The translations under genes were made by a program, and so were the position numbers. This document shows, in pieces, positions 50,066 through 62,496 of a DNA stretch of 64,000 nucleotides. Location of the stretch: the NCBI RefSeq assembly GCF_001320245.1, contig NZ_BCBA01000036.1:1-64000 (forward strand). The letters run 5' to 3'. This stretch comes from Pseudomonas sp. NBRC 111124 (lineage in GTDB: Bacteria; Pseudomonadota; Gammaproteobacteria; Pseudomonadales; Pseudomonadaceae). Under the pieces are notes generated by a model. That model made no database searches, was not told the origin of the DNA, and saw nothing but the letters and a program-made list of their open reading frames with translations. Positions within the stretch are counted from its first letter, which is position 1. Every line of letters starts with the position of its first letter.

Positions 50066-50099
50066 AAAAAAAAGGCCCTGCATGTGCAGGGCCTTTTTT
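50066..50099. terminator. Bidirectional terminator between psd and serB
   Basis: A perfect stem GGCCCTGCA/TGCAGGGCC is flanked by an A-run on the left and a T-run on the right. It serves both converging genes. Confidence 0.95.
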
Positions 50100-50108
50100 G
50101 TCTGGCGA

Positions 50109-51323
50109 TTAGCCGCGGGCGTCGCGGTCGCGCAGGCCCAGCAGGTACAGCACGCCATCCAGCCCCAGGGTGGAAATCGCCTGCTTGGCCGATTGGCGCA
50201 CCAGCGGCTTGGCGCGGAACGCGACGCCCAGGCCGGCCAGCGACAGCATCGGCAGGTCGTTGGCGCCATCACCCACGGCGATGGTCTGTTCCAGCTGCAA
50301 GCCTTCTTCGCTGGCCAGCTGCTGCAGCAGTTCCGCCTTGCGCTGGGCGTCGACGATCGGCTCCACGGCCACGCCGGTCACCTTGCCATCGACCACTTCC
50401 AGTTCGTTGGCGAATACGTAATCGATACCCAGGCGCGCCTGCACCTGCTTGGCGAAGTATGAGAAGCCGCCGGACAGGATCGCCGTCTTGTAGCCCAGGC
50501 GCTTGAGTTCGGCGAACAGGTTCTCGGCACCTTCGGTCAGGCGCAGGGAAGCGCCGATCTCGTCGAGTACGCCGACATCCAGGCCCTTGAGCAGCGCCAT
50601 GCGCTCCTTGAAGCTTGCGCGGAAGTCCAGCTCGCCACGCATGGCCCGCTCAGTGATCGCGGCAACCTGTTCACCCACACCGGCCGCCTTGGCCAGTTCG
50701 TCGATGACTTCAGCCTCGATCAGCGTCGAGTCCATGTCGAATACCGCCAGGCGGCGGTTGCGGCGGAACAGGTCATCTTTCTGGAACGCGATGTCGATGC
50801 TCAGCTCTTCGGCCAGCGCGAAGAAGTCGGCACGCAATGCCTGGGCGTCACTCGGCACACCACGCACGGAAATTTCCAGCGCCGCCTTGCCCTTCTCGCT
50901 CGGAGCACCAAGGGAAACCCGCGCCGACAGGCGCTCGATACGTTCGATGGTCAGGCCATACTGGCTGATGATCGCACTGACGCGTTGCAGTTGCTCCGGG
51001 GTGATCTTGCGGCTGAGCAGGGTCGCGATATGCCGCGCTTCGCCCTGGGCATCGGCCCAGTGCTGGTAGTCGGCCTCGGAAATCGGCGTGTAGCGCGCCT
51101 GCAGGTTCAGCTCGTGGGCCTTGGACTGCACGCTCTGCAGCAGGCTGGTGGCCACTTCGTTGTCGGGGATGTCGACCAGAATGCCGAACGACAGAGTGCC
51201 GTGCATCACCGCCAGGCCGATGTCGAGGATGTTCACACCGCCCTGGAGCAGGACGCCGGTAATGGCGGCGGTGAGACCGGGGCGGTCCTCACCGGTGATG
51301 TTGATCAGAACGATTTCGCGCAC
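50109..51323 (-). CDS. serB: Phosphoserine phosphatase
   Basis: A 404-residue HAD enzyme for the last step of serine synthesis. Two N-terminal ACT-type domains (about 5-75 and 95-175) precede the HAD core, whose nucleophile is Asp196 in FDMDST. The Lys/Asp motifs follow in AILSGGFSYF and VGDGANDLPML. The start is taken as GTG 51323, which aligns with SerB (REIVLINITGEDRPG) and has GGAG upstream. An in-frame upstream ATG near 51356 would add residues without homology. Confidence 0.96.
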   Translation of the reverse strand: MREIVLINITGEDRPGLTAAITGVLLQGGVNILDIGLAVMHGTLSFGILVDIPDNEVATSLLQSVQSKAHELNLQARYTPISEADYQHWADAQGEARHIATLLSRKITPEQLQRVSAIISQYGLTIERIERLSARVSLGAPSEKGKAALEISVRGVPSDAQALRADFFALAEELSIDIAFQKDDLFRRNRRLAVFDMDSTLIEAEVIDELAKAAGVGEQVAAITERAMRGELDFRASFKERMALLKGLDVGVLDEIGASLRLTEGAENLFAELKRLGYKTAILSGGFSYFAKQVQARLGIDYVFANELEVVDGKVTGVAVEPIVDAQRKAELLQQLASEEGLQLEQTIAVGDGANDLPMLSLAGLGVAFRAKPLVRQSAKQAISTLGLDGVLYLLGLRDRDARG

Positions 51324-51395
51324 AACCTGGCTCCGACTTCGATGAAAAATGCGCATTCTACCGATTTTCCATGACGATCGGGCGCCAACTCTACT

Positions 51396-51423
51396 TTGCC
51401 GACAAAACACTGCTCGCTATACT
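51396..51423 (+). promoter_or_regulatory. Sigma-70 promoter of the YtjB-family gene
   Basis: TTGCCG and TATACT with a 16-base spacer. The predicted start near 51430 gives a leader of about 30 bases. Confidence 0.7.
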
Positions 51424-51458
51424 GCCCAACACTTTTATGCCATTAAGAGCCGAGCTCT

Positions 51459-52922
51459 GTGAACCGGCCCACGCCCGTCAAAACCGATAACTTCTTCATC
51501 ATGATCTTCCGAGCCCTGCGCCAACGTCGCGTGCCCTTGGCACTGCGCATCGCCACCACCAACATTTTCCTGGTGGCGCTGGCGTTGGTGATCTATGCCT
51601 GTGTGATGGGCCTGCAGTTCAAGCAGGCCATGCACGAACAGGCTGACGCCCTCGGCCAGAGCCTGACCACCCAGACCGCCACCTCGGCCACCGAGCTGCT
51701 GGTGTCCAACGACATCCTCAGCCTCAATGTGCTGCTGGGCAACCTGGTGAAGAACCCGCTGGTGGCCCATGCGGCCATCTACAGCGTCGACAACCGCATC
51801 CTCGCCGAGGCCGGTCAGCGCCCGCGCAACAGCCTGCTGGGCGAAGCCGAAGGCCTGTACCAGACCAAGATCACGTTCCAGGACGTGACCGCCGGTCAGC
51901 TGCGCATCAGCCTGGACATGAACCAGTTCCAGCAGCCGATGCTCATCAGCCTGCAGAGCATGGGCATCCTCGCCGCCATCCTGCTGGCCCTGGCGCTGAG
52001 CCTTAGCCTGCGCCAAGGTCGCCACATCACCCTGCCGCTGCTGCAGCTGCGGGTATGGCTGCGCGACCCGCACCCTTACACCCCCGCCATCGACCGCCAG
52101 GACGAGATCGGCGACATCGCCCGCCAACTGCACGCCCGCCTGGCACCACCACCTCCGCCTGAGCCGGAGCCGGAGGAAGAGGCGTACGAAGACGAGTTCG
52201 ACGAGCTGCACGACGAAGTCCCGGTCAAGCCTGCACAGCGCGCCAAGGCAGTGGTCCAGGCAGACGAGGACGACGACGCGGCTTTCGCCGGGCTGCTGGA
52301 CGACGTGGAGCACCCCGCGGCCAAACCTGCCGCGGTCGAATCCGACGAGCCACAGAACACCGCCGTGCTGGCCGTTCAGCTGGGCTCCCAGGAGCAACTG
52401 CGCCGCCTGCCGCGCACGCGCCTGACCGAGCTGCTGGAACGTTACCGTGGCTGCCTGGAGCAGGCTGCGTCGCTGTATGAAGGTGAGATTCACACGCTCA
52501 ACGATGGCAGCACCCTGGTGCTGTTCCACAGCCGTGACTGCGGCGAGGATTACCTGACCAACGCCATCTGCTGCGGCGAGTTGCTGCGGGCGCTGGGCCA
52601 TGCCCTGCAGATCGAAGTAGCCGACAGCGGCATCACCCTGCAACTGCAGCTGGGCCTGGCACTGGGCGATGATCTGCAAGGGCTGGAGCAGGTAGACCTG
52701 CTGATGGCCGAGAAGGCCCAGGACGCGCTGGCCCTGTCGCAGCACAGCCGCAACCTGCTGCTGGTAGAGCGCCAGATCACTGATGACGAGCTGATCCGCA
52801 AGCGCGCCCGCATCCGGCCGATTGCCAGCCCTGAAGGGGCTTGCTGTGTGGAGCGGTTGCTGGAGCCCTACCCGTCGATGCTGGAGCGCCAGTTGGCGCG
52901 CATGCACGAACGCCGGGCCTGA
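51459..52922 (+). CDS. YtjB/AhpA-family membrane protein with cyclase-like C-terminal domain
   Basis: A 487-residue protein divergent from serB, as ytjB (smp) is next to serB in E. coli. TM1 is about residues 30-55 and TM2 about 160-185. The periplasmic part between them matches YtjB/AhpA. After TM2 come a HAMP-like stretch (RQDEIGDIARQLHARL) and an acidic Pro-rich linker (about 230-300). The final 180 residues, with LNDGSTLVLFHSR and LQLGLALGDDLQ, resemble a class III nucleotidyl cyclase fold without clear metal-binding aspartates. The start is GTG at 51459, with a weak binding site. Confidence 0.75.
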   Translation: MNRPTPVKTDNFFIMIFRALRQRRVPLALRIATTNIFLVALALVIYACVMGLQFKQAMHEQADALGQSLTTQTATSATELLVSNDILSLNVLLGNLVKNPLVAHAAIYSVDNRILAEAGQRPRNSLLGEAEGLYQTKITFQDVTAGQLRISLDMNQFQQPMLISLQSMGILAAILLALALSLSLRQGRHITLPLLQLRVWLRDPHPYTPAIDRQDEIGDIARQLHARLAPPPPPEPEPEEEAYEDEFDELHDEVPVKPAQRAKAVVQADEDDDAAFAGLLDDVEHPAAKPAAVESDEPQNTAVLAVQLGSQEQLRRLPRTRLTELLERYRGCLEQAASLYEGEIHTLNDGSTLVLFHSRDCGEDYLTNAICCGELLRALGHALQIEVADSGITLQLQLGLALGDDLQGLEQVDLLMAEKAQDALALSQHSRNLLLVERQITDDELIRKRARIRPIASPEGACCVERLLEPYPSMLERQLARMHERRA

Positions 52923-52935
52923 CTTCAGATCCTAA

Positions 52936-53002
52936 GGGCCGCTTTGCGGCCCCAGCCATTTCAGCGACCCACAAAAAAGCCCGCGAGCATGCGGGCTTTT
53001 TT
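52936..53002. terminator. Double hairpin terminator between converging genes
   Basis: A first hairpin, GGGCCGC-TTT-GCGGCCC (52936-52952), belongs to the recurrent family. A second, AAAAAAGCCCGC-6-GCGGGCTTTTTT (52973-53002), is a textbook bidirectional terminator. Confidence 0.93.
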
Positions 53003-53014
53003 GTGGCTGTCGGA

Positions 53015-53725
53015 TCAGAACCGATAGACTTCCATATCGGTGCGAATCGGCGAAGCCATTGGAATCTTCGACTTCTCCGGTTCTTTCTTGACCTGCACCG
53101 GTGCGGCTTGTTTCTTCGGTGCTTCTTCAGCAACCGCCGGCTGATTGGCCAGCGGTTTGACCGCCGAGCTCAACTGTTCGGCCAGCTTCTGCAGCAACTG
53201 CCCCTGGGCCTGAACCTGGGACGACTCGCTACCCGCGTGCTGCTGCTCTAGGTGAACGATACGGTTGTCACGCACACGGCCACGGCGGTCGAGCAGGCGC
53301 CATTGCGCATCGAGAATCGCCGGCTGGTTCTTGCCCGAGTCCAGGCGAGTGATCGACAGCAGTACCTGCACATCCGGGGTAAAGCCTGTGCTGGCCGGAG
53401 CCAGCACCACGCGCTGGCTGTCCAGGCGCCAGGCCAGCTGGCGCACCAGCAGCTGATCGATGTCCGCCGACAGGCTACCGGCCCAACGACCGTCGGTCGC
53501 CGAACTCAGGCTGCCGTCGGCCTGGCGTTGCAAGAAGGTTTCGCGCTGCAGGTAATCGGCTACCGACACCGGGCCAAGCACCACGGCCATGCCCGCGCTC
53601 TGCGAAGGCTGGCCAGGATCACCGCTGTCGAGTTGGTACAAGGCAACCGGCTGGTGCATGCTGCACCCGCTCAGCCCCAGCAAACCCGTCATCAACAGCG
53701 CAAATGGAAGGCGCAGGAATTTCAT
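53015..53725 (-). CDS. PqiC/DUF330 family outer-membrane lipoprotein
   Basis: A 236-residue lipoprotein with a signal ending at lipobox LSGC (Cys about 21). The core (VALYQLDSGD, VVLGPVSVADYLQRETFLQR, LRQLAWRL-type helix) matches the PqiC family, the lipoprotein arm of MCE-type lipid transporters. The C-terminal 50 residues are Lys/Pro/Ala-rich and extend beyond PqiC. No pqiA, pqiB or mlaD-type genes are adjacent, so its transporter is elsewhere or it acts alone. Confidence 0.82.
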   Translation of the reverse strand: MKFLRLPFALLMTGLLGLSGCSMHQPVALYQLDSGDPGQPSQSAGMAVVLGPVSVADYLQRETFLQRQADGSLSSATDGRWAGSLSADIDQLLVRQLAWRLDSQRVVLAPASTGFTPDVQVLLSITRLDSGKNQPAILDAQWRLLDRRGRVRDNRIVHLEQQHAGSESSQVQAQGQLLQKLAEQLSSAVKPLANQPAVAEEAPKKQAAPVQVKKEPEKSKIPMASPIRTDMEVYRF

Positions 53726-53900
53726 TCAACCCATCCAGGCGGTCGCCACCAGGCAAACCGCAGTGATACTCATAGAGATTCAATCGGGCACTCGGCCACG
53801 CCGGCACCGCAGGGGCACTATCATCCGCGAAATATCGGTTCGACTCCAGCATTTCTGCCTGGAACGGCGCTGAAATTGCCGTTCCAGACATTTCGTCGGA

Positions 53901-56684
<2,784 letters not shown>

Positions 56685-56688
<4 letters not shown>

Positions 56689-57671
56689 GGCTTGGCGCTC
56701 CAGCCGCCCTGCGGCGCTTCGAAGCGCCAGACGATCGGCCGGCTTTCACCATCGGCGCGAGCACCGTTGTTGTTGTCCAGGCCAATCCAGGCGCCCTTGG
56801 CGTCGATCACCAGGGCCTCGGCCAGACCGTAGGGCTGGTCGTAGCGCCGCTCCGGCAGCAGTGCCTCGGCGGCGAACGACCAGCACTGTTCGACCTTGCC
56901 ATTGTCGGCATCACGTCGGCACACGCGGTAGGCGTTGCGCTCGAGGGTGAACAGCTTGCCCTCGAACCAGGCGAGGTCGGCGAAATCGCGCGACAGCGCC
57001 CGTGGGTTGGGCATTTGTGGTGGCTGCATCTCGACCCCGGCTTCGCTCAGCAACACGCAGCTGCGCCCGCAGGTCCACACCGACTGCTGGCGCTCGATGG
57101 CCATCAGGCCACGGCGCTCGCGCTCGGCCGCCAGCCACAGGCGGTCACCTGCCGGGTTGATCGCCAGGCCCTCGAACAGGGCATTGAAATTGAGCAGCAT
57201 GCCGCTGGCACGGGCCTGACGTACCATCGCCGGGTCGATCTTCAGCCAGTCCGGTTCACCCTCGGCTGGCAACTGCAGCACCGCCGCATGGGCCTCGCTG
57301 ACCAAGTACAGATTACCCGCCTGGTCACAGGTGATGCCTTCGTAATCCAGCTCGCCACCGCGCACGTAGGACGCCGCCCAGTTACGCGACTTCAAGCCCC
57401 ACGGCAAGCCGCTCTCGGGCACCGGCGGCGGCGTGAATGTAAGCGGCTGCGCGCGCCAGACGGTGCTCTGCTGATCAAAACGGTAGATGCGGTCATCATC
57501 ACGATCGGAAACACCCCACAACCCGCCCCGGCATTCGACCAGGCCAGACAGGTTGCCGCCGCGCATGCCCTCGACCGGGTGCTCGGATGCCAGTTTCAGC
57601 TCCGGCCAGTTGCCCGCCAGGCTCGGCAGGGCAACTAACGTGAGCAATGCTGCAAGCAACAGACGAATCAA
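56685..57671 (-). CDS. Phytase-like esterase (periplasmic)
   Basis: A 328-residue exported protein. A signal peptide (MIRLLLAALLTLVALPSLA) is followed by a six-bladed propeller-like domain of the esterase/phytase-like family, with GNLSGLVECRGGLWGVSDRD and ALFEGLAINPAGDRLWLAAE. Four cysteines (in VECR, TCDQ, WTCGRSCV and CRR regions) suit an oxidising compartment. The start is TTG at 57671, overlapping the parE stop as TTGA, with GAGG upstream; no in-frame ATG suits. Biochemical role unknown. Confidence 0.82.
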
Positions 57672-59572
57672 ACCATGACCTCAGCCAGGTTCCCTTTGGT
57701 TTCCAACCAGCTCTTGCGATCACTGGCGCGCTTCTTGGCCAACAGCTTGTCCATCAGCTCGCAGGTCGCTTCGACATCTTCCAGGGTCAACTGCACCAGG
57801 CGCCGGGTGTTCGGGTCCATGGTGGTTTCACGCAGTTGCGGTGGGTTCATCTCACCCAGGCCCTTGAATCGGGTGACCTGCGGCTTGCCGCGCTTCTTCT
57901 CGGCCACCAGGCGGTCGAGGATGCCGTCACGCTCGGCTTCGTCGAGGGCGTAGTAGATTTCCTTGCCCAGGTCGATGCGGTACAGCGGCGGCATGGCGAC
58001 GTACACATGGCCGGCCTCGACCAGCGGACGGAAGTGCTGGACGAACAGTGCACAGAGCAAGGTGGCGATGTGCAGACCGTCCGAGTCGGCGTCGGCGAGA
58101 ATGCAGATCTTGCCGTAGCGCAGCTGCGTCAGGTCGGCTGCGCCTGGATCGACACCAATGGCCACGGCGATGTTGTGCACTTCCTGGCTGGCCAGCACTT
58201 CGCCGCCGTCCACTTCCCAGGTGTTGAGGATCTTTCCGCGCAGCGGCAGGATGGCCTGGAACTCTTTGTCGCGGGCCTGCTTGGCCGAACCACCGGCGGA
58301 GTCACCCTCGACCAGGAACAGTTCGGCACGCATCGGGTCCTGCCCGGCGCAATCGGCCAGCTTGCCTGGCAACGCCGGGCCCTGAGTGATGCGCTTGCGT
58401 TCAACTTTCTTGCTGGCCTTGAGCCGCCGGCCGGCATTGCTGATGGCCAGTTCGGCCAGCTGCATGCCCAGTTCGGGATGGGCGTTGAGCCATAGGCTGA
58501 AGGCATCCTTGACCACACCGGAAACGAACGCCGCCGCCTCGCGGGACGACAGGCGCTCCTTGGTCTGGCCGGAGAACTGCGGCTCCTGCATTTTCATCGA
58601 GAGCACGAAAGTAATGCGCTCCCAGACGTCTTCCGGCGCCAACTTGACGCCACGCGGCAGCAGGTTGCGGAACTCGCAGAACTCACGCATGGCATCGAGC
58701 AGGCCTTGGCGCAGGCCGTTGACGTGGGTACCGCCCTGGGCGGTGGGGATCAGGTTGACGTAGCTTTCCTGGACGCTGTCACCCCCTTCGGGCAGCCACA
58801 GCAGCGCCCAGTCGACGGCCTCCTTGTTACCCGCCAGGCTGCCGCAGAAGGGCTCGTCGGGCAGGCGCTGGAACTCGCTGACCGAGTCGACCAGATAGGA
58901 ACGCAGGCCGTCCTCGTAGTGCCACTCGACCTTTTCGCCGCTGGCCTTGTCCTCGAAGCTGACCAGCAAGCCCGGGCACAGTACGGCCTTGGCCTTGAGC
59001 ACGTGCTTGAGACGGCTGATGGAAAACTTGGGCGAATCGAAATACTTCGGGTCCGGGCTGAAGTACACGCTGGTACCGGTGTTGCGTTTGCCGACCGTGC
59101 CGACCACTTCCAGCTCGCTGGCCTTGAAGCCATCGGCGAAGGTCATCTGGTACTCGTTGCCGTCGCGTTTGACGCGCACGCGCACCTGGGTCGACAGGGC
59201 GTTGACCACCGAAATACCCACGCCGTGCAGGCCGCCGGAGAACTGGTAGTTCTTGTTGGAGAACTTGCCGCCAGCATGCAGCTTGGTGAGGATCAGCTCG
59301 ACGCCCGACACGCCCTCTTCAGGGTGGATATCCACCGGCATGCCACGGCCATCGTCGCTGACTTCCAGCGAATGGTCGGCGTGGAGGATGACCTGCACCG
59401 AACGGGCGTGGCCGGCCAAGGCTTCGTCGACACTGTTGTCGATGACTTCCTGGGCCAAGTGGTTAGGCCGGCTGGTATCGGTGTACATGCCCGGGCGTTT
59501 ACGCACCGGGTCGAGGCCGGAGAGGACTTCGATGGCGTCTGCGTTATAGGCGCTAGCGCTGGGATTGGCCAT
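57668..59572 (-). CDS. parE: DNA topoisomerase IV subunit B
   Basis: A 634-residue ATPase subunit. GHKL motifs are EVIDNSVDEALAG, DDGRGMPVDIHPEEGVSG and GLHGVGISVVNALS. The Toprim domain has FLVEGDSAGGSAKQARD and ILADADSDGLH. It drives strand passage with ParC. The last codons overlap the downstream esterase start. Confidence 0.98.
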   Translation of the reverse strand: MANPSASAYNADAIEVLSGLDPVRKRPGMYTDTSRPNHLAQEVIDNSVDEALAGHARSVQVILHADHSLEVSDDGRGMPVDIHPEEGVSGVELILTKLHAGGKFSNKNYQFSGGLHGVGISVVNALSTQVRVRVKRDGNEYQMTFADGFKASELEVVGTVGKRNTGTSVYFSPDPKYFDSPKFSISRLKHVLKAKAVLCPGLLVSFEDKASGEKVEWHYEDGLRSYLVDSVSEFQRLPDEPFCGSLAGNKEAVDWALLWLPEGGDSVQESYVNLIPTAQGGTHVNGLRQGLLDAMREFCEFRNLLPRGVKLAPEDVWERITFVLSMKMQEPQFSGQTKERLSSREAAAFVSGVVKDAFSLWLNAHPELGMQLAELAISNAGRRLKASKKVERKRITQGPALPGKLADCAGQDPMRAELFLVEGDSAGGSAKQARDKEFQAILPLRGKILNTWEVDGGEVLASQEVHNIAVAIGVDPGAADLTQLRYGKICILADADSDGLHIATLLCALFVQHFRPLVEAGHVYVAMPPLYRIDLGKEIYYALDEAERDGILDRLVAEKKRGKPQVTRFKGLGEMNPPQLRETTMDPNTRRLVQLTLEDVEATCELMDKLLAKKRASDRKSWLETKGNLAEVMV

Positions 59573-59608
59573 GGATTCTCGTCGTCAGTCTGGTGAATGC
59601 AAAAAAGA

Positions 59609-60217
59609 TCAAAATACAGAAAAATCGAGCGCCGCATACTGCTGCCGGGCAATGCCGGCAAAGGCCAGCAGGCCTGGCAGTTGCTGGGCGAAGCCCTGGT
59701 AGCTGTGGTCGCCACCGGCCTGGATACGCAAGGCGCAAGCCCGGTAATACTGCTCGGCGTGGCGATAGTCCAGGGTTTCATCGGCGGTCTGCAGCCACAC
59801 TTGATAGCGGCCTGGGTCGGTCGGTGCCGGCACTTCCAGCTCGGCCAGGGCCTGCACATGGTCCAGGGTCAAGTCCCACGCCTCGCCAGTGTAGTGGTTG
59901 CGCTGGGTACCCAGATAACCGTCGAAGCGCTTGTGCGGGGTGACTGCCGGGTTGACCAGCAGGGCTTTGAGCCCATGCCGCTCGGCCAGATGGGTGGCAT
60001 AGTAGCCGCCGAGCGAACTGCCGACCAGCAGGGGCGCGCCGAGCTCGGCAATGGCAGCCTCGAGCTGGGCCATGGCCTGGCGTGGGTGATGGTGCAAGTC
60101 CGGGACGCGCAGCTGCTGCGAAAGGCCCAGCTGCTGCATCACCGCCGCGAGCTGGCGCGCCTTGGTGGAAAGCGGCGAGCTGTTGAAGCCATGGATATAG
60201 AGGATGGAACCCGACAT
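59609..60217 (-). CDS. yqiA: YqiA-like alpha/beta-hydrolase esterase
   Basis: A 202-residue alpha/beta hydrolase. HGFNSSPLSTKA near the N terminus forms the oxyanion side and GSSLGGYYATHLA holds the nucleophilic serine. YqiA of E. coli hydrolyses short-chain acyl esters and lies beside parE and cpdA, the same neighbourhood as here. It lies 36 bases before parE on the same strand. The ATG at 60217 aligns with the family; upstream in-frame codons do not. Confidence 0.9.
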   Translation of the reverse strand: MSGSILYIHGFNSSPLSTKARQLAAVMQQLGLSQQLRVPDLHHHPRQAMAQLEAAIAELGAPLLVGSSLGGYYATHLAERHGLKALLVNPAVTPHKRFDGYLGTQRNHYTGEAWDLTLDHVQALAELEVPAPTDPGRYQVWLQTADETLDYRHAEQYYRACALRIQAGGDHSYQGFAQQLPGLLAFAGIARQQYAALDFSVF

Positions 60218-60361
60218 GCTGCCCCCGGAATCTGTGGCTTCGCACCCGATCGAGCGGGCACAGGGACGCGCAGTGTAGCGCGTTCGCCGGGTTTTGGCGC
60301 CGCGGCAGGGATTTAGCAACAAATTCTTCTATAGCCGGGACTGCACGCAGCCCCAAGCGCT

Positions 60362-61165
60362 TCAGTACCCTGGGCTATTGAAGTCGAGCATCACTTCAAA
60401 ATCAGCAGCCCGCTCAACGCCAGTCTCCAGCCGCCCATCGGCATGCAAGCGCATCCAGCGATAGCCAGGCTGCTCTTCGCTGACCTTGAAGTCCTCGCTG
60501 CCTGCCGCGAACTGAATGCAGGTTGACGGCGTGGCCAGCAGGCGCAAGCCATCGCGCTGCTCATCCCATTCCTGATGAATATGCCCCCAGAGCAACGCCT
60601 TCACCTGTGGATAACTGCGCAGGCGCTGCAACAGATCATCGGCATTGCGCAATCCGATCGGGGCGATCCAGGCGCAACCGATATCCACCGGCTGATGGTG
60701 GCAGCACACCAAACAATGCCGTTCGCCAGCCGAGGCCAAGGCTTCATCGAGAATCGACAACTGGTCCTGCTCGAGCAACCCATGGGTCGCGCCCGGTACC
60801 GCCGTATTAAGCATGACCACGCGCCAGCTGCCGATGTCGGTCACCGACTGCACCAGCTCTGGCGCAACGTCGGCCATGACCTTGGCTTCATCATGGTTAC
60901 CTGGCAACCAACGGCTCGGTGCGGTGAATACGCGGGTCAGCTCACGAAAGGCGTCATAGGAGGCGACACTGGCATCCTGGGACAGGTCGCCGGTACATAG
61001 CAGCAAGTCGACACGTGGCTGTTCGCGCTGCACCTGGGCCACCACGTGGCGCAGGCTGTCGCGGGTTTTGACGCCCAGCAAGGTGCCCGCCGGGTCGGCG
61101 AACAGGTGGGCGTCGGTCAGTTGCACCACATGCACGGGCGCAGGGGAAGGGTCTGGGTTCGGCAA
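60362..61165 (-). CDS. cpdA: 3',5'-cyclic-AMP phosphodiesterase
   Basis: A 267-residue metallophosphoesterase that degrades cAMP. Metal-binding motifs are in order: QLTDAHLF, CTGDLSQD, LPGNHDE, CCHHQPVD and WGHIHQEWD. In pseudomonads it tunes Vfr/Crp signalling. The start is TTG at 61165 with GAGGAG about eight bases upstream; no ATG suits. It follows the DUF1249 gene. Confidence 0.95.
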   Translation of the reverse strand: MPNPDPSPAPVHVVQLTDAHLFADPAGTLLGVKTRDSLRHVVAQVQREQPRVDLLLCTGDLSQDASVASYDAFRELTRVFTAPSRWLPGNHDEAKVMADVAPELVQSVTDIGSWRVVMLNTAVPGATHGLLEQDQLSILDEALASAGERHCLVCCHHQPVDIGCAWIAPIGLRNADDLLQRLRSYPQVKALLWGHIHQEWDEQRDGLRLLATPSTCIQFAAGSEDFKVSEEQPGYRWMRLHADGRLETGVERAADFEVMLDFNSPGY

Positions 61166-61250
61166 CGGCCGTCTCCTCGAACGGATTCTGCACGAATTAT
61201 GGCGCCGGAACGGTTACGAGCAAACACTCGAAACCGACCCAGGTCACATT

Positions 61251-61703
61251 TCAGCGCACACTTGCCAGTTCGTGGCCGCAGGCCAGGCAATGGCTGAGCC
61301 ATTCACCGAGGAACAGATTGAGCTGCGCCTTCTCGTCCGGCTGGTGCATGGCCTGATTGGGGTACGGGTAGATGCTGCGTAGGCGACGGGTATGCTCGGC
61401 GCTGATCACTTCGGCCATGCGCGCATCGTGATACACCTGCACCTCCAGGTGCGGCACCGGCAGCCAGGGCAGGCTGTGCTCCTGGCGCACGCGCAAGGTG
61501 GTGGTGTACGGGCAGGCCAGCAGCACATCGAGCACCAGTACGCCAAGCATCTGGTCGCCCTGGGTCATGCCGATGCGCCGCGAGCTCTGGGTGGTACGCA
61601 TATCGGGCAGCAGACGCATGAGCCGGGCATAGTTGGCCTCGCAGGCTGCTTGCAGCCCGGCCAGGTCGACCCGATAACGCTCACGCAAAAGGTTCACTTC
61701 CAC
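61251..61703 (-). CDS. DUF1249 family protein (YqiB-like)
   Basis: A 150-residue soluble protein of the DUF1249/YqiB family, function unknown. RERYRVDLAGLQAACEANYA and YPNQAMHQPDEKAQLNLFLG are family blocks. The start is probably GTG at 61703, overlapping the nudF stop; a second GTG at 61697 is possible. The order nudF-yqiB-cpdA-yqiA-parE is the same as in E. coli. Confidence 0.88.
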   Translation of the reverse strand: MEVNLLRERYRVDLAGLQAACEANYARLMRLLPDMRTTQSSRRIGMTQGDQMLGVLVLDVLLACPYTTTLRVRQEHSLPWLPVPHLEVQVYHDARMAEVISAEHTRRLRSIYPYPNQAMHQPDEKAQLNLFLGEWLSHCLACGHELASVR

Positions 61704-62311
61704 ATACCTCGGACTTCATCTTTGTTCAGCGCCAGCCACTGCAGGCTGATGATGGTCGCTGCGTTGCAGATTTGACCATCGCGCACTGCTTGCATTGCAT
61801 CATCGAACGACCATACGCGTACACGGATGTCCTCGCTCTCTTCTTCCAGGCCATGCAGCCCACCCGCGCCTTCACTGGTGCAGCGGCCCAGGTACAGGTG
61901 CACGTACTCGTCGCTGCCGCCTGGCGAGGGGAAGTAGCGGGTGATCGGCCACAGGGCGCCTATCGCCAGCCCGGCTTCTTCCTCGGCTTCGCGATGGGCA
62001 ACGTTCTCCAGCTCTTCTTCCCGGTCGATCAGCCCGGCGACCATCTCGATCAGCCAAGGGTTTTCGACCTTGCCCAAGGCGCCGACGCGGAACTGCTCGA
62101 TCAACACTACCTCATCGCGCAGCGGGTCATACGGCAGCACACAGACCGCATCGTGACGCACGAACAGCTCACGGCTGATCTCACGGCTCATGCCACCTGC
62201 GAACAGTTCATGGCGCAGCTGCACCTTGTCGAGCTTGTAGAAGCCCTTGAAGCAGTTGTCCCGCTTGACGATCTCGACCGCCCTGGGCGCTGAATTCAAC
62301 GTGTCTGACAT
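61694..62311 (-). CDS. nudF: ADP-ribose pyrophosphatase
   Basis: A 205-residue Nudix hydrolase that splits ADP-ribose to AMP and ribose 5-phosphate. The Nudix box is GLIDREEELENVAHREAEEE plus AGL. The ATG at 62311 has GAGG ten bases upstream; the ATG at 62323 has poor spacing. It heads the nudF-yqiB-cpdA group. Confidence 0.95.
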   Translation of the reverse strand: MSDTLNSAPRAVEIVKRDNCFKGFYKLDKVQLRHELFAGGMSREISRELFVRHDAVCVLPYDPLRDEVVLIEQFRVGALGKVENPWLIEMVAGLIDREEELENVAHREAEEEAGLAIGALWPITRYFPSPGGSDEYVHLYLGRCTSEGAGGLHGLEEESEDIRVRVWSFDDAMQAVRDGQICNAATIISLQWLALNKDEVRGMWK

Positions 62312-62496
62312 GGGAATCCTCATGACCTCAATTACCGCATCGCGCCATCCTACTCTGCACGGTTGCCCGTTTCACCCCTTTCCGGCAACCGTTCGCCCAC
62401 TCGGGACAGCACGTCTTCACTCTGTTAGCTTAGTGGCGAACTGAAGGCCGCGCAGACGGTCAAAGGCCGACTTTTCCCTGTTCTGCAAGGATCACC

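Noticed and set aside
62312..62496. TPP riboswitch near the CytX-like transporter
   Set aside because: The conserved CUGAGA and thi-box bases are not seen here, and the transporter's own leader lies beyond the right edge.
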